This document shows positions 48,287 to 59,949 of a stretch of DNA of 64,000 nucleotides, piece by piece. Made by a program: the position numbers and the translations under genes. Below the pieces are notes generated by a model. That model searched no databases. It was not told where the DNA came from and was given only the letters and a program-made list of their open reading frames with translations. Each line of letters begins with the position of its first letter. The stretch's first letter is position 1. Origin of the DNA: Sacculina carcini (lineage: Eukaryota > Arthropoda > Thecostraca > Sacculinidae); contig OU696572.1 in the NCBI GenBank assembly GCA_916048095.2, forward strand, positions 10,637,376-10,701,375. Reading direction: 5' to 3'.

Positions 48287-49037
48287 TTGTTTTGAGAAAA
48301 TTCAGCTGGTGTGTAGTGTGTACTATACACACACACACTCAAACACACACACACACGCACGCACACACACACACACACACACACCAACTGTAAACACAGA
48401 ACTAAATTACAGTGCTCTCAAAACAACCGTGAAATTTAGGCGTCAAAAAACATCTCGCCATGGCAGTAAATCTACTAAGCCTCCTACCTCAACGATGTAC
48501 CATGTGGCATTACCTACTTCAATCATTTATTGTATATATTTCATGTACGTATACATGAAATGGAGGACAGCAGAAATAATACAAGATAATTGTGCGATAT
48601 TTTTTCTGCCCATATAAAAAGATTAGGATGATTTTTCATAAGTCAAAATTACAAAATTAACATAATACAAATTAATATAAATATATAATACCAAATAGCC
48701 TCGCCCTGCTAAGTAAATATCTTTTAAGCTGGAAAAATACCTAGCCTGTACAGAAAAAAATCTTATTAATATTTATCACCGTATAATTGAATAGACATTA
48801 CCAGTATTATTATTATCATTATAATTGTTATTAATTACAGACAAGCCCAGTTACATGGGAAGTGTGCAAGCAGTATTACCACCCTACAGTGGTACAGACT
48901 CTCTTTTACATTACTTTACATTATATTAAGACATTTATATTGCGCTTTTCACCTGAGGGTCTTAAAAGCGCTCACACATGCACACACACACTTGCACACA
49001 CTCCAGTACAAGAGTCATACACATGCACAAGAGTCAG

Positions 49038-49094
<57 letters not shown>

Positions 49095-52000
49095 CTCATA
49101 CACTCACTTGTAGCACTCTCAAACACTATGAATTTGCTGAACTAGCTGAACGCTCAAAGGTGAGCACATCAAAACAACGTTGAGTGAGGCCATTTTTACC
49201 TGTCATTCACAACTGAGACAATATTGTGATGGAAAAACTGTGTCTGTGTGTGTGTGTGTATGTGTATATATGAGTGTGTATATGAGTGTGTGTGTCTGTG
49301 TGTGTATTTGTATATATGAGTGTGTATGTGTGTGCGTGTCTTTGTATGTGTATATATATGTGTGTGTGTGTGTGTTTGTGTGTGTATATATGTGTCTTTG
49401 TATATGTGTGTACGTGTGTGTGTGTGTGTGTCTTTGTGTATATGTGTGTGTATGTGTGTGTGTATGTGTGTGTGTGTATGTATGTGCGCGCGTGTGTGTG
49501 TACGCGTATACTTGAGAGAAATCATAAACAATGTCTCAAAATAGCCTGCTGATCAATAGCCGATTGTTGAGTGTTGATGTGTCCTCATGAACACTGCACC
49601 GTAAACGTAGAAGTAATTCTTCAGTAACCGCACTGCACACTGAATTTTCCACAAGCTTAACAATTAGTTTATTACAAGTAAGTGCTGTATAATAGTTATT
49701 CACACTGATTATTACTTAAACATTCAATATAAGGATATTTATTAATAGTAATAATTGATTAATGAGTTATTATTACTAAATTAATATTTATTTATTTATA
49801 TTAAATTATTTATAATTATTTATAGTGTTAGAAAAAAGAAGTAAGTCAGGAAGATGAGAGCTACTAGAGGAAGAAATAAATATCAAAATGCAGATATGAA
49901 AACTCTTAATAATAAGAAAGATACCGATACTAATAATGAACGAATTAATAGATTGAACTAAATAAAATAAATAAATATTAATGAGCGAAATATTAAAATG
50001 AATTAACAAATATATGAAGTTATCAAATTTCGACCAATATGTACATGTCAGTATGTACAACTCAAATAAATGCCAAAAGAGAAGCGGAAAAAATATGAAT
50101 ATTTTCAGACGGAATTTATGGGCACTAACAGAATGAATAAATCTTGACATCTCTAAATCCACAATTTGGAATTAGATTCGTATTTTAAAACACCAACACT
50201 CAAAATGAGCATGAATCGAGTTCCACCGCTAATGTGTCAAACTGGACATTAACAGGCATAACAAAGCAGCATTGGTAAGGTTTCCGTAGTGTAGTGGTTA
50301 TCACGTCCGCCTAACACGCGGAAGGTCCCCGGTTCGAGCCCGGGCGGAAACATATTTTTCTGTCCGAAGGTATGAGTAATCTGCGGTTTGATTCCTTGAC
50401 GGAGTAATACTTTTCCTGAAGTAATGCCAGAGTATATTATTATTAATAATATATACATTAGTATTTTATTCTATTAATAAGCAATGTATAAGATTATTAC
50501 AAGTAGTTGTATGTCAATATGGGTACAGGCCAATATTGAAGCGTAGAAAACGTGTTTTAATTCGATCAAAATAATTTGCTCTGCGTATAGTTTTGATTGG
50601 AATTTTTTTTACAAGCGTTTCAAGAAAGACGTGTTATCTGAAGGAAATAGTCACTTTTTAATGTTAGGACACGTATCATTTTTCATATTCAATTTCGCAT
50701 CCATCGAATATTAACATAGACTAAATATCATGTATATAATGTTGACTCTTATGATAAACACGATCGATAAACACGATCGGTCAAGTCAAGTCTTTTATTC
50801 ATTCGAAACAGCGGCTTATATATGCAGAGTAAAATAAGCGGTCAATAATCCGTGTACATAAATAGCTTTATTTCTAGGCTGGAAATTCCAATGTGTGACA
50901 TTATCTTGCATACGCATATGTGTTTGTTTGTCTGTGTGTATGCGTGAATCCCACGGTGTGCTAAATTTGCAGATGAATGAAACGGTATGTACGTGTGTGG
51001 TGTGCGTGTATTTTTGACATAATTGTGAGTAATGAAGTGCTATATGAGTTATGCTACAATAACATGACATTCAAACAAATAATCGTCTATAAATTGTGGC
51101 TCGGTGTATGTATGCAATTTTATGCAATATACTTTTCGCTGATATATGTGTGTTGTAATTTGAATAGGCCGAACATTATTTAGAGTACATGAAATCGATA
51201 AACTGAGACACATTTGAACACTAATGCATGATGATGGCTGTCATCCCCCCGAGCCTCGACACAAATCTACACCCCTGCTAAATTCCTATCAAATACCCAC
51301 AGGTATACTGTGTATGTGCATGTGTTTGTATGTACATTTGTGTGTGTGTCATGTATGAGCCAGATAATGGTCGTTCCACACAGTCACAATGACCCTGGAT
51401 GGGGCTGGACGTTCGAGGCATATTTCAGGTCGCGCACCAAACTCGTACTGGACTCGATCGTGGCCATGATGCCTCAAATGCCGCTCATGCGTTTCATGTG
51501 GACCGAGATCAGCTTTCTGCACATCTGGTGGCAACAGTAAGGCTTTAAAGCCACGTTTCCTTGACGCATACCATGATCGAATCCGGGGCACGGCACCATG
51601 TTGAAATATGCAGACTTTGTTTTCTATTTTTACACCCGAAAGCCCGTTACTGTTTTATGTTGCCATAAACAGCTTCTACGACAAGAGAACCAGAACAGTG
51701 AGGATTTCGCACTTACGAAGGCTGGTGTTCTGGTCGGATTTAAGTACGGTTAGGCTTTCATGGTTGCGAGGTGTGGCAGAAATAATTAGTGCCCACTGTT
51801 TGCTTTAAAATAGGTGGTGTTGTGCGTTTAAAGCCTAATTTCTATTGTTTACGTCAAGTGTGAATGCTGACCTGTTTTTTTGGTCTAGAGCTAGCGAAAT
51901 CGATCGACAAACGATGAAAAAATTGATAGCTTCGGGTCGACTGGAGGTCACGACCGGAGGATGGGTGATGACTGACGAAGCGATCACCACAATCCGATCC

Positions 52001-52836
52001 ATGATCACTCAACTGGTTGAAGGTCAGTTTGAGTCAAAGGTCAATGGCCCACAGGTTTTCAGACTTTATAATATATGCCCGTACCAATAGCGAGCAGCAG
52101 TTGCAAACATTTTCTATACCTGATAAAAATGACATTTGATTGGCTTACTTATATTCATCAACGTCTTTACAAATAAGAGATTATTGATTTGTGAAGAAAC
52201 ATGTTAAACAGCCCAATATTTTCTTCTGGATGGCTGTTTTGTATATCAAATATCTGCCCTTGGAGCAGGACTGCATGGCTACCACACACACACACATACA
52301 TACAGGCGTATATATGCGTGTCACACAGGTCACTTATGGTTGAGGCACACTTTGAACGTGAGCGTAACGTCGGCATGGGCAGTGGACGTGTTCGGACACA
52401 GCTCCACCATGCCTTTTGTTCTCAAACTGGCTGATATTAATCAGGCGGTAATTCTGGTGAGTGACTCGCAACCACCACACCGTATATTTGATATTGCACT
52501 CAGCTCACTGTAATCTCCTCAACACAACACTCCTGCACAATCATTGATGATCCATGATTCTGTTGCATTGCAATGAATGTTTGATTGAACACCAACGGTA
52601 GATTATGCCACCAACAATTTCCTAATGACCAATTTATTAACAAGCAAGTAATGTGCTCAAAGATGCTTGTAATATAGATATAATTGATGTATTATTAGAA
52701 CAGATTATGCATGAATTAACGTAAGGTCTAACTGTAATTCGTACAGTCCCACTTAAATCATACAGGAAGGAATCAACAATATAGAATAACAAGTTTAAAA
52801 ATTAATATTATAAATAGGTATGTGCTTGTTTGTGTT

Positions 52837-52905
<69 letters not shown>

Positions 52906-55386
52906 GTGGGGTACGTGTAAGTGTACACCTGGTAGCACTTGAGCGTGTGTACACCCTCACCTAGCCAGCTGTCCTATTGTTTTCACACTTGTATTGAGTG
53001 ACTGTCGAACCCCAGCTCACGTGAATGAACTTATTACTTGAATTACACGCAAATATGAATAGCGTAAATAAAAGCAAATATCGGAGCATACTCAAGCAAA
53101 ATTTCTTAATAATGAAAATAGTTTGCTGTTTTTCACTCCGAAAAATTATTAGAAACCTTAAAATGACGAAAACAAATTTCAGAGATAATTTGCCCTTTTT
53201 GAAATGTCACAACTTCTCAGCCAATATTTTTCCGCATTGTCAATATTCTATACTTATACAACACTTTCCGCATAAATCTAATGCAATATAATATTTATAC
53301 TTATATTCAGCAATTATAATATTTATATATTGTATAAATATAATATATTATTTTGCAATATTTTCCGCATTTTAAAACGAGCGATTGGATCGAATTTGCG
53401 TGTGTGTATGTGTGTGTGTGTGTATTGCTGTGATGGCGGGTTCATTAGCGCACTCCGTACGTGTGGAAGGAGTATTTGGCCGCCAAACAGGCGGGAGATT
53501 TTCATTGGAGACAGCAATGGGACTCGCAAGGACAACACGACCTTCTGACACACCACCATCCCTACTTCATGTTAGTCATACGCACCCACTAACACGTCAC
53601 ATCCCAGAGGAAATGTTGATATAATTCAATAATTAACGGTTCCATAACATGGGTCAGGACGAGTGGTTCTTAGCCTGTGGGGTATTGCTAATAAGTAGAG
53701 TTGCTAAGTGGGAAGCTAAAGGTCGGACAGAACAGGACAAATGTGTGTTTTATCAATTCAAATTCGTTTTTTTGTTTCTAATGATTTCTTAACAATTACT
53801 TTGATGTAACAACTGAATTTATTGAATTTATCAGCGTTGTTGTGTGGAAAATGAATACTAAGAATGGCTCATTAAGAAGTGGGGAATCAGAGAAATAAGG
53901 TTAAGAACACTGGTGTAGATTCTGGGGGTCTGGGGGTAAATGGACCCCCAACAAATTGGCTGGGGGATGAATATGCAATTGTTATCCCAGATAATTCTTC
54001 TTAGTCTAGTTCATACTGAGCCAAAAAAGTAGCAATACACGACAAATGTGTAATATGCAATCTACTATTCATTGGGATATATATTTTCTAATTGAATATA
54101 CACAAAACGCTTGAAGGCTCCACACTGCGTGTCAATATGCTAACCAACTGAGCTAACCAACTGAGCTAACTTTTAACACTAATGCTGCCATCCCCCGAGC
54201 CTCGACACAAATCTACGCCCTTGTCTTATAATAATAACTTAAATAATAGGTGGATTAATAGGTTAGCAGGTTGAATTAATAGCTTAGCAGGTTAAATTAA
54301 TAGGTTGTCTTGTAATGGCAGCCGGGTGTGCTGGTTTATGAATATTCCGTCGGTAGATGGCGGGGCATTCGTGCACATGATTACTGTTATGTTTTCGTCT
54401 GCATTGTTTACATCATGCATTGCGCTTGTGTGTTTACCTTTGTCACTGTGCGTGTCACCGCTAGCTATGTTGTGTCACGTGTTTTAACTGTACATTTCTA
54501 TGTCGCCTCTGCAGTTTATTCCCTGGATTCTATCATGATGTGCCTCACCATTGTTGGAGTTGCGCACTTGTAAAGGTGGAATCATGACCGACACGAATGT
54601 CCCAATGTTGCGGTATGGTAGCATTGGCTTCTGTGCAATACAGGGAGTCACCTTCTATGGGTGCACGATCGCTTGGGCTTATCCACCTATATCAGTGATT
54701 CCCAATCTTTTCGTGATCAAGTACTGCTTGGGGTCCTGTAAAGTCGCCGCGCCCCATCTAGTTCCAGAGAAACTTAGTTCGATCAGATATCGCTTTATTT
54801 GCTTAATTGTACATGCAGAACACATAAATCAACTGAAAAACACGACTGTATCTGCTTCTTCTCCACAAGCTGGTTAATGAGGGACATTATCTTGCTCACA
54901 ACACATCGGAAATCATACCTTGGTGCCATTTTTCATGACTCCGAAAGTCCTCGTGTACCATTAGTGGGAGGTCCTCGTGTACCAATAGTGGTACGGGCAC
55001 AGCCGTAGCACCAACCCCGTACCCCCCGGCCGAGGGGGCCCCGAATGATGAGGGGCCCCTTTGCTTCACGTATTATGTGATTATGTCTAATAAATACATT
55101 CATTATTTGGTGATTTATTTATAATGCGGGCCCCAAGTGTTGCCTTCGGGGGGGGGGGGGGGCATAATTCCTCGCAACGGCTCTGGGTACGGGTACCACA
55201 TATCGCACCTATCAGTTATCAGCTATCGCTTGAAGTTAATTTGTTGTCAAAATATAAACAATATAATCGTAAATAAATCGACACGCTGTTTTCGGCCAAT
55301 ACTAATAATCTGTTATTCCAGTAATCCTTGCTTCTTCATCGATGTTGAATGAATACGTACTCACAAACTTGTATGTCTGTTTGTGC

Positions 55387-55454
<68 letters not shown>

Positions 55455-58400
55455 CAGGTACACAACGAGTGCGGCGTGTAGTCCATTCGGTCAGTCCAGC
55501 CAAATGTGCTTCAATTTCGACTTTGCCCGCGATTGGTCCGACCCAGTACCTTGGTATAATCAATTCACCCATATTACCGATGAAAATATCCAGGTACACA
55601 TCCCCTAGACACTCACGCACACAAACACGCACACACACACACACGAACATACACTGCCGAATATTAAGTTACTAGTTTCCAGTGACATAACCATTTACCA
55701 ATTGAACGTCGATAGTTACCATATTCAGTCACAATAGTTGGTTACCAAAATAATTTACCACATCCTGTTACTATAGCCGGTTGTTTTTAAGTGTTACCAT
55801 CACTTATTATCATCACTGGTCAATTTTCAACCATCATTACCAGCTACCATTTGCGGTTACCATTACCAGACAACATTACCAAAAACAACAATTACTGGCT
55901 GAATTAATTTTGGGGGATTGAATATTGGGGGCGATCAGTCATGTACATGCATCATTATGCAACCGTCTTAATGCGATAATGCTTATATCAACAAATTCTA
56001 CTGATACAATATTTTTCTTGACCTCTTTTATTGAACTTCTTGGTTATGAGGAGTTGATGGAAACATTTTGGGGAGGGGATTTAACCCCCTGTACCCTCCT
56101 CTGAATCCGCCAGTGCGTATTACCTCTGGTTACCATTACCAGCTACCATGATCACCTATGGATACCAGCTGTGGAGAATAATCAGTAATAATAATAACAA
56201 AAAATACCAATAATAACAATAATAATAATAATACTAATACTTCTTGATGTGGTGGTGGTTGGGGTAGGAGCGTGCCGAGATGCTGGTGGGCGCGGCCGGA
56301 CGCACCGCCTCGCTGCTGCCTCACAATGTGGCGCTGATGATGCTCGGCGCCGATTTTCAGTTCAAGCACGCGTTCGAGTGGCGCGAACAGTACGGCAACT
56401 ACACACGACTGATGCGCTACATCAATGAGCGCACCCAACAGCTGGGCGCCAGCATCCAGTTTGCCACACCGGCCGAATATTTTGCCGAGGTGCGGCGACG
56501 AAGCGGCGACGGCGCCGTGTCCGTCCAAGAAGCCGTTCACTCCCGTCCGTCAGTCGCCGCTGCGTCCAACACCGTCCGTCGGCTGCCGACGCTGATCGGC
56601 GACTTTCACGTCTACTCGGACGTATTCGACGGCCGGCCCAAGTACTGGTCGGGCTTCTACACGAGCGGGCCGCAGTGGAAGCGCGCGGCGCGCCAGGCCG
56701 AGGCGCAGCTACACGCCGTCGAGATGCTGCTGGCCTGGACGTCCAGCGAGCAGCGCGCCATGACGTCGTCGCGGACGACCAACACACACGACACGTCAAC
56801 AACGTCCACGCGGCAAGAGGTGCGTATTTACCGTGCACTGGCGGATCCAAAGGGGGACTCAAGGGGCTGAAGCCCCCCCTTATCTTTCCATCAACTCCTC
56901 ATAACCAAGGGGCTCCATAAAAGAGGTCAAGAAAGAGTACTTTTTTCGGTAGAAGTTGTTGATATAAGCATTATCGCAAATACGTTGCATAATGATGCAT
57001 GCACATGACTGGTCGCCCCCAAAATTCAGCCCCTCTCAAAATTGTACTCTGGATCCGCCACTGTTTCTGTGTTATTTGTTTCCCTCGGGTATATTTTCGG
57101 GCATTCATATGTGTTTGTTTGAATAAGCAATAGATCAATTGCGGGAATGCTAGAATGGGGGTAGCACATCTTGTGAGTTGTCCAATGAAGACACTCGACG
57201 TATTTCGTGAATCTATGATTATTCCAGGAAGTGCAGTCGAATCAGTGGCGGTACCAAGGGTGGGCTCGGAATGGCTGAGGCCATCCCTCCCTCCCCCTTA
57301 AAACGTGTCAAGTGCCCTGAGCCCCCCAAAAATCCTGACTATGAAAATTCGAGCGTAGTTCCTTATGTTTCGCCAATCCCCTGAATTTTTTCTTTAGCCC
57401 CCTCTCCCTCAGCCCACACCGGAAGCATCCTGGCGCCGCCACTGAGTAGAATGGACTAGAATTTGCAATAATGGGCCTAGTAAGCGTGTGGCAGTTGGTC
57501 TGTCTGAGTCACCGACTGGCCGCATGAACGATGGTTCAGTGGTGGCCTCACTAACAGTTCGGCTGGCTGGCTCACAGATCGAGTCGTTGCAGCGAGCAAT
57601 CGACCAGGTGACCACTGCTAGGCGACTGATTGCGCTGTTCAACCATCACGACGCCATCACCGGCACGAGCAGTGACTCTGTGATGTCCGACTTCATGGCC
57701 AAGTTGACAGAGGCGTCACGACTGCTGGACGCTGCCGTCAACACGGTCTTTGCCGCTCAACTGCTGCAGTTGAGTCGATCAAACGTCGGCGACGGCGTGG
57801 AGAGCGCTTACAGTCGGCTAGACTCAGTGTCGGACGCTAGGCCGGGCGTCTGGAGTCAGCCGGCGTCTGTACAGGTGCATCCGGGTCGTGCGCGGCGGCT
57901 GGTGGTCTTTAACGCGCTGCCAACACTCGCTCACCGCACCGTCGAGCTGCTGAGCGTTGGCGGACGTGGCTTGACGCTGCTCGACGCCGCCGGATGCACG
58001 GTGCCGCTGGTAGTGTGGCCTGCCGGTCGGCGGCTGCCGGGTGTTGTGCGCGTGCGTTTTCGTCTGCGACTGCCGCCGTTGACGCTGAGTTTTTTCACAT
58101 TGGCTGCGCTGGCCTCAAACTCGACCACACGTCGGCCGTCCTCATCATTATCGACGACATCGGCGGCAGCGGCGGTGGGTGCAAATGAGTTGACGTCGGC
58201 CTCCTCAGGGGCGGCGACCGTCGTAGAAGATCCCTTGAACAACATATCGGAACGGTTGGTGTTTCGGCCGTCGCTGTCGGCCCATGTCGACGACAAAAGC
58301 GACGACAATGGCGAAAAGTATATCGGTGTCAGCAACCGGCGACTGACGGTGCTGGTGGAGCGACAGTCGGGCTTGCCAGCGTTCGTGGTGGACAGACGCA

Positions 58401-59842
58401 GCGGACAACGGCATCGTCTGGCCGTCAGTTTTGCTGCCTATGCGACTGTACGTCGTGACAACGGAAAGTACTTGTTCACACCGGCCCACAGCCAGCCGGA
58501 AAAGATCGCATGCGACGCCGACTCTCTACTCCAGTCGACAAGTCGTCTGGCGCACTCGATTCGTGTTGACTGCGGTTCCATATCGCTGGTAGTCGAATTG
58601 GATCAGGAGGAGGAAGGATCAGACGGGCCGCAAGATCAGGAGGCACAAGCTCAGTGGACACGACACGACAGCTTGGCCTCTGCCAGTGCTGTCAGGTTGT
58701 GGGTAGATGTGAGGCTGACGAGGCTGGACGAAGATCAGGACGTGGTGATGTTGATTGAGAGTGATGTCTCGGTGCGACGTTGCGCCAGCGTCTCAGCGGT
58801 CACGGGTGGCGTTGAGCCCGACAGCTGTGGCTTCTTCACCGACGCCAACAGTCACCAGATGGTTCGACGGCGGTATGTGGCCGACGCCGGTGTGGCGGGC
58901 AATACCTACCCGGTGACAAGTCAGGCGAGCCTGCAGGGGATGTCTAGCCGGCAGCAACGACATACGTCAGCGCCCGGGCGACGTCGAGTAAGCGGCGGCG
59001 TCGGCGGTGATGGTATCGACACGCTCAGCAGGCTGACAGTGCTGATGGACCGGTCTCGCGGAGTCGCTCACATGCGCGACGGACAACTGACTCTCACACT
59101 AGACCGACGCTCGTCTGCTGACGACGGACGCGGCATCGGACAGCCGCTGCGATCCTCGCAGCGCACCCATTCCGAGTTTCTCGTGTTCTTGCAGCAACAA
59201 CAGACTGCAGCACAACAGCTCCTTGACAACGGTGGCGGCGGTGCTCACAAAATCAAACCACAAAGAGATCAACAGCGTGCTGTGCGTTTGTTCGCCGTCA
59301 GCCAGCTGGAGCAGCAGCTGTCACGGCAGCTGCAGCAGCCGCCGCTGGTGCGACTGTCGCGCGACCAGCTGCTGGGTGTGACGGCCGCCCAGCTGCCGCC
59401 GCCGCCGCCTCCGCGCAGCCGTCGGCTCGTACTCGGACAGCTGCCGTGCGACTGGCAGCTGCTGCAGTGGCGGCCGCTGCTCGACCAGCTGTTGGATCCG
59501 TCAGCGACACCGACGTCCGGCGTCGAGGACTTGTTCCTGCTGAGCGTGTGGCGACAAGCGGTTGATTGCAGCTTCCTTCCGCTCGGCGCAGGCCAGGATA
59601 GCAAGGACAGCGCGCTGTGTCGTCGGCGCGTTAAGGAAGCGGCGACGCTGGCGCCATCTTTATCTGTATCGGCGCTGGTGCCGGCCAGCTTGAGCGGCGC
59701 GCAGCGGCGGTGGCGTCATCAGATGACGTCACTTGCGCAGCTGGCGCCCTCTGTCGACGAGGTGGCCACTGTGGTTGCGGTCGGTACGCCGCCGCCGCCG
59801 CCGCCGCCGCCGCCGCTGCAGAGCCACCAACACACAACGTAG
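45165..59842 (+). CDS. MAN2A: Golgi alpha-mannosidase II-type glycosidase (GH38), complete
   Basis: A class II alpha-mannosidase that trims mannose from N-glycans in the Golgi. Nine exons join in phase: 45165-45476, 46215-46304, 51364-51536, 51889-52022, 52329-52456, 53449-53570, 55458-55593, 56268-56819 and 57485-59842, for 1334 residues. The N-terminus is a type II anchor: a basic tail, then a membrane span at residues 27-46 (WLTTGVATVVSCCLLLLSQL). VVPHSHNDPGW supplies zinc ligands His142 and Asp144. WAVDVFGHSS carries the nucleophile Asp256. HHDAITGT (His603-604) supplies the last zinc ligand. C-terminal blocks GFFTDANSHQMVRRRY and DGQLTLTLDRRSSADDGRGI fit Golgi rather than lysosomal enzymes. 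It is about 200 residues longer than usual because of Ser/Ala and Gln-rich inserts and ends in a run of nine prolines. The last exon might instead start at 57579. Confidence 0.95.
45520..45840 (+). mobile_element. LINE 3'-end relic with (AC)n tail
   Basis: Contains KKYSFPY, then after one frameshift VDVWNQLGEEIVRAKNVGKF and RERLDSV, stop. This is the characteristic C-terminus of CR1/jockey-like reverse transcriptase ORFs. About 110 bp of 3' UTR follows and ends directly in a (AC)n run (45827-45844). It lies in mannosidase intron 1. Confidence 0.8.
46372..46441 (-). mobile_element. MITE family B fragment
   Basis: 'tatgaggagttgatggaaac', 'gggggcttaacccc' and the end 'ctggatccgccactg' match other family B copies. 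It starts 68 bp after mannosidase exon 2. Confidence 0.7.
46862..47155 (-). repeat. Inverted duplication arm containing tRNA-Val
   Basis: The tRNA plus about 200 bp of its 5' flank and about 20 bp of its 3' flank is a reverse-complement match to 50085-50378. Shared sequence includes 'caccgctaat', 'tgttttaaaatacgaat' and 'aatttgtggatttagagatg'-type blocks. Similarity is high but not perfect. Confidence 0.85.
46883..46955 (-). tRNA. tRNA-Val (anticodon AAC)
   Basis: 73 nt with all stems paired: acceptor GTTTCCG/CGGAAAC with discriminator A, D arm GTGTAGTGGTTATCAC, anticodon stem TCCGC/GCGGA around loop CTAACAC (anticodon AAC), T stem CCCGG/CCGGG with TTCGAGC loop. The A box TAGTGTAGTGG and B box GGTTCGAGCC are intact. 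CCA is not encoded, as expected in eukaryotes. It lies in mannosidase intron 2 on the opposite strand. A second, degraded tRNA-like segment with B box GGTTCGATTCC follows at 46797-46862 (-). Confidence 0.95.
47405..47470 (-). repeat. Dispersed repeat family E fragment
   Basis: The reverse complement reads 'ccactattaccatcctgc', 'ggaagtgcccaaaagat' and 'agagagag', matching 14620-14690. Confidence 0.55.
48208..48281. repeat. (AT)n microsatellite
   Basis: About 36 AT units. Confidence 0.96.
48832..48900 (+). repeat. Dispersed repeat family E fragment
   Basis: 'ttaattacagacaagcccag', 'catgggaagtgtgcaagcag' and 'tattaccaccctacagtgg' match the other copies. An (ATT)-rich tract precedes it. Confidence 0.62.
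48905..48985 (-). mobile_element. LINE/SINE 3'-tail module
   Basis: On the - strand: stem GCGCTTTT/AAAAGCGC (48942-48971), then CGCAATATAAATGTC and a (TGTAA)n-like tail (48906-48925). Same design as 33183-33249. A (GT)n tract lies on its 5' side (49040-49096 in + coordinates). Confidence 0.75.
49040..49096. repeat. (CA)n microsatellite
   Basis: About 28 CA units with one AAA interruption. Confidence 0.93.
49240..49505. repeat. (GT)n/(GTAT)n array
   Basis: Imperfect GTGT, GTAT and GTCTTTGT units over about 265 bp in mannosidase intron 2. Confidence 0.9.
50085..50378 (+). repeat. Inverted duplication arm containing tRNA-Val
   Basis: Partner of 46862-47155. The two arms are 2.9 kb apart in opposite orientation. 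Confidence 0.85.
50280..50352 (+). tRNA. tRNA-Val (anticodon AAC)
   Basis: Identical over its 73 nt to the reverse-strand gene at 46883-46955: 7-bp acceptor stem GTTTCCG/CGGAAAC, loop CTAACAC, T arm CCCGG TTCGAGC CCGGG. It lies in mannosidase intron 2, in the same sense as the host gene. A degraded tRNA-like segment (B box GGTTTGATTCC) follows at about 50375-50420. Confidence 0.95.
51110..51274 (+). mobile_element. MITE family C fragment
   Basis: 'atgcaatatacttttc', 'tgttgtaatttgaatagg', 'aacactaatgcatgatg', 'catccccccgagcctcga' and 'aaatctacacc' match the right half of 7501-7870. It ends 89 bp before mannosidase exon 3. Confidence 0.7.
52836..52905. repeat. (GT)n microsatellite
   Basis: Two GT runs separated by GAGGGT, in mannosidase intron 5. 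Confidence 0.9.
53912..54220 (+). mobile_element. MITE family C copy
   Basis: Starts GGTGTAGATTCTGGGGG and ends AAATCTACGCCC, with 'acaaattggctgggggatga' and 'catcccccgagcctcgac' inside, as in 7501-7870. The middle is diverged and contains a local duplication (ACCAACTGAGCTA twice). Confidence 0.72.
54998..55185. mobile_element. MITE family D copy (hAT) with perfect 8-bp duplication
   Basis: Starts CACAGCCGTAGCACC and ends TCGCAACGGCTCTG. It is flanked by perfect direct repeats GGTACGGG (54990-54997 and 55186-55193). The body contains 'ggggcccctttgcttcacgt' and a 16-G run, as in 61714-61885. An 8-bp duplication and CAGAG-type ends fit the hAT superfamily. Confidence 0.92.
55390..55452. repeat. 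(GT)n before mannosidase exon 7
   Basis: About 31 GT units ending 5 bp before the exon 7 start (55458). Confidence 0.96.
55900..56117 (-). mobile_element. MITE family B copy
   Basis: Contains 'ggggcgatcagtcatgtaca', 'gcatcattatgcaac', 'taatgcttatatcaacaaat', 'gaggagttgatggaaacatt' and the end 'gaatccgccagtg'. It is an almost full-length reverse copy of 56836-57063. Confidence 0.8.
56836..57063 (+). mobile_element. MITE family B, most complete copy (hAT-like)
   Basis: Starts CACTGGCGGATCC and ends GGATCCGCCACTG. The flanks TTACCGTG and TTTCTGTG agree at 6 of 8 positions. It begins 16 bp after the donor GT of mannosidase exon 8 (56820-56821). Confidence 0.8.
57243..57444. mobile_element. MITE family A copy (hAT-like) with 8-bp duplication
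   Basis: Starts CAGTGGCGGTACCAAGG and ends CCTGGCGCCGCCACTG. The flanking octamers AGTCGAAT (57235-57242) and AGTAGAAT (57445-57452) differ at one position. It ends 40 bp before mannosidase exon 9. Confidence 0.88.
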
Positions 59843-59914
59843 CGTGTCGTCTACGCTGTATAGTTTCTGCAATATCTGGGATTTCACAAGGGCCGTGAAC
59901 TAGTCTGGTATTGG

Positions 59915-59949
<35 letters not shown>

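Noticed and set aside
56422-56862. 146-codon - strand frame opposite mannosidase exon 8
   Set aside because: Shadow of the + coding exon, with no domain of its own. The same applies to - frames at 57931-59604.
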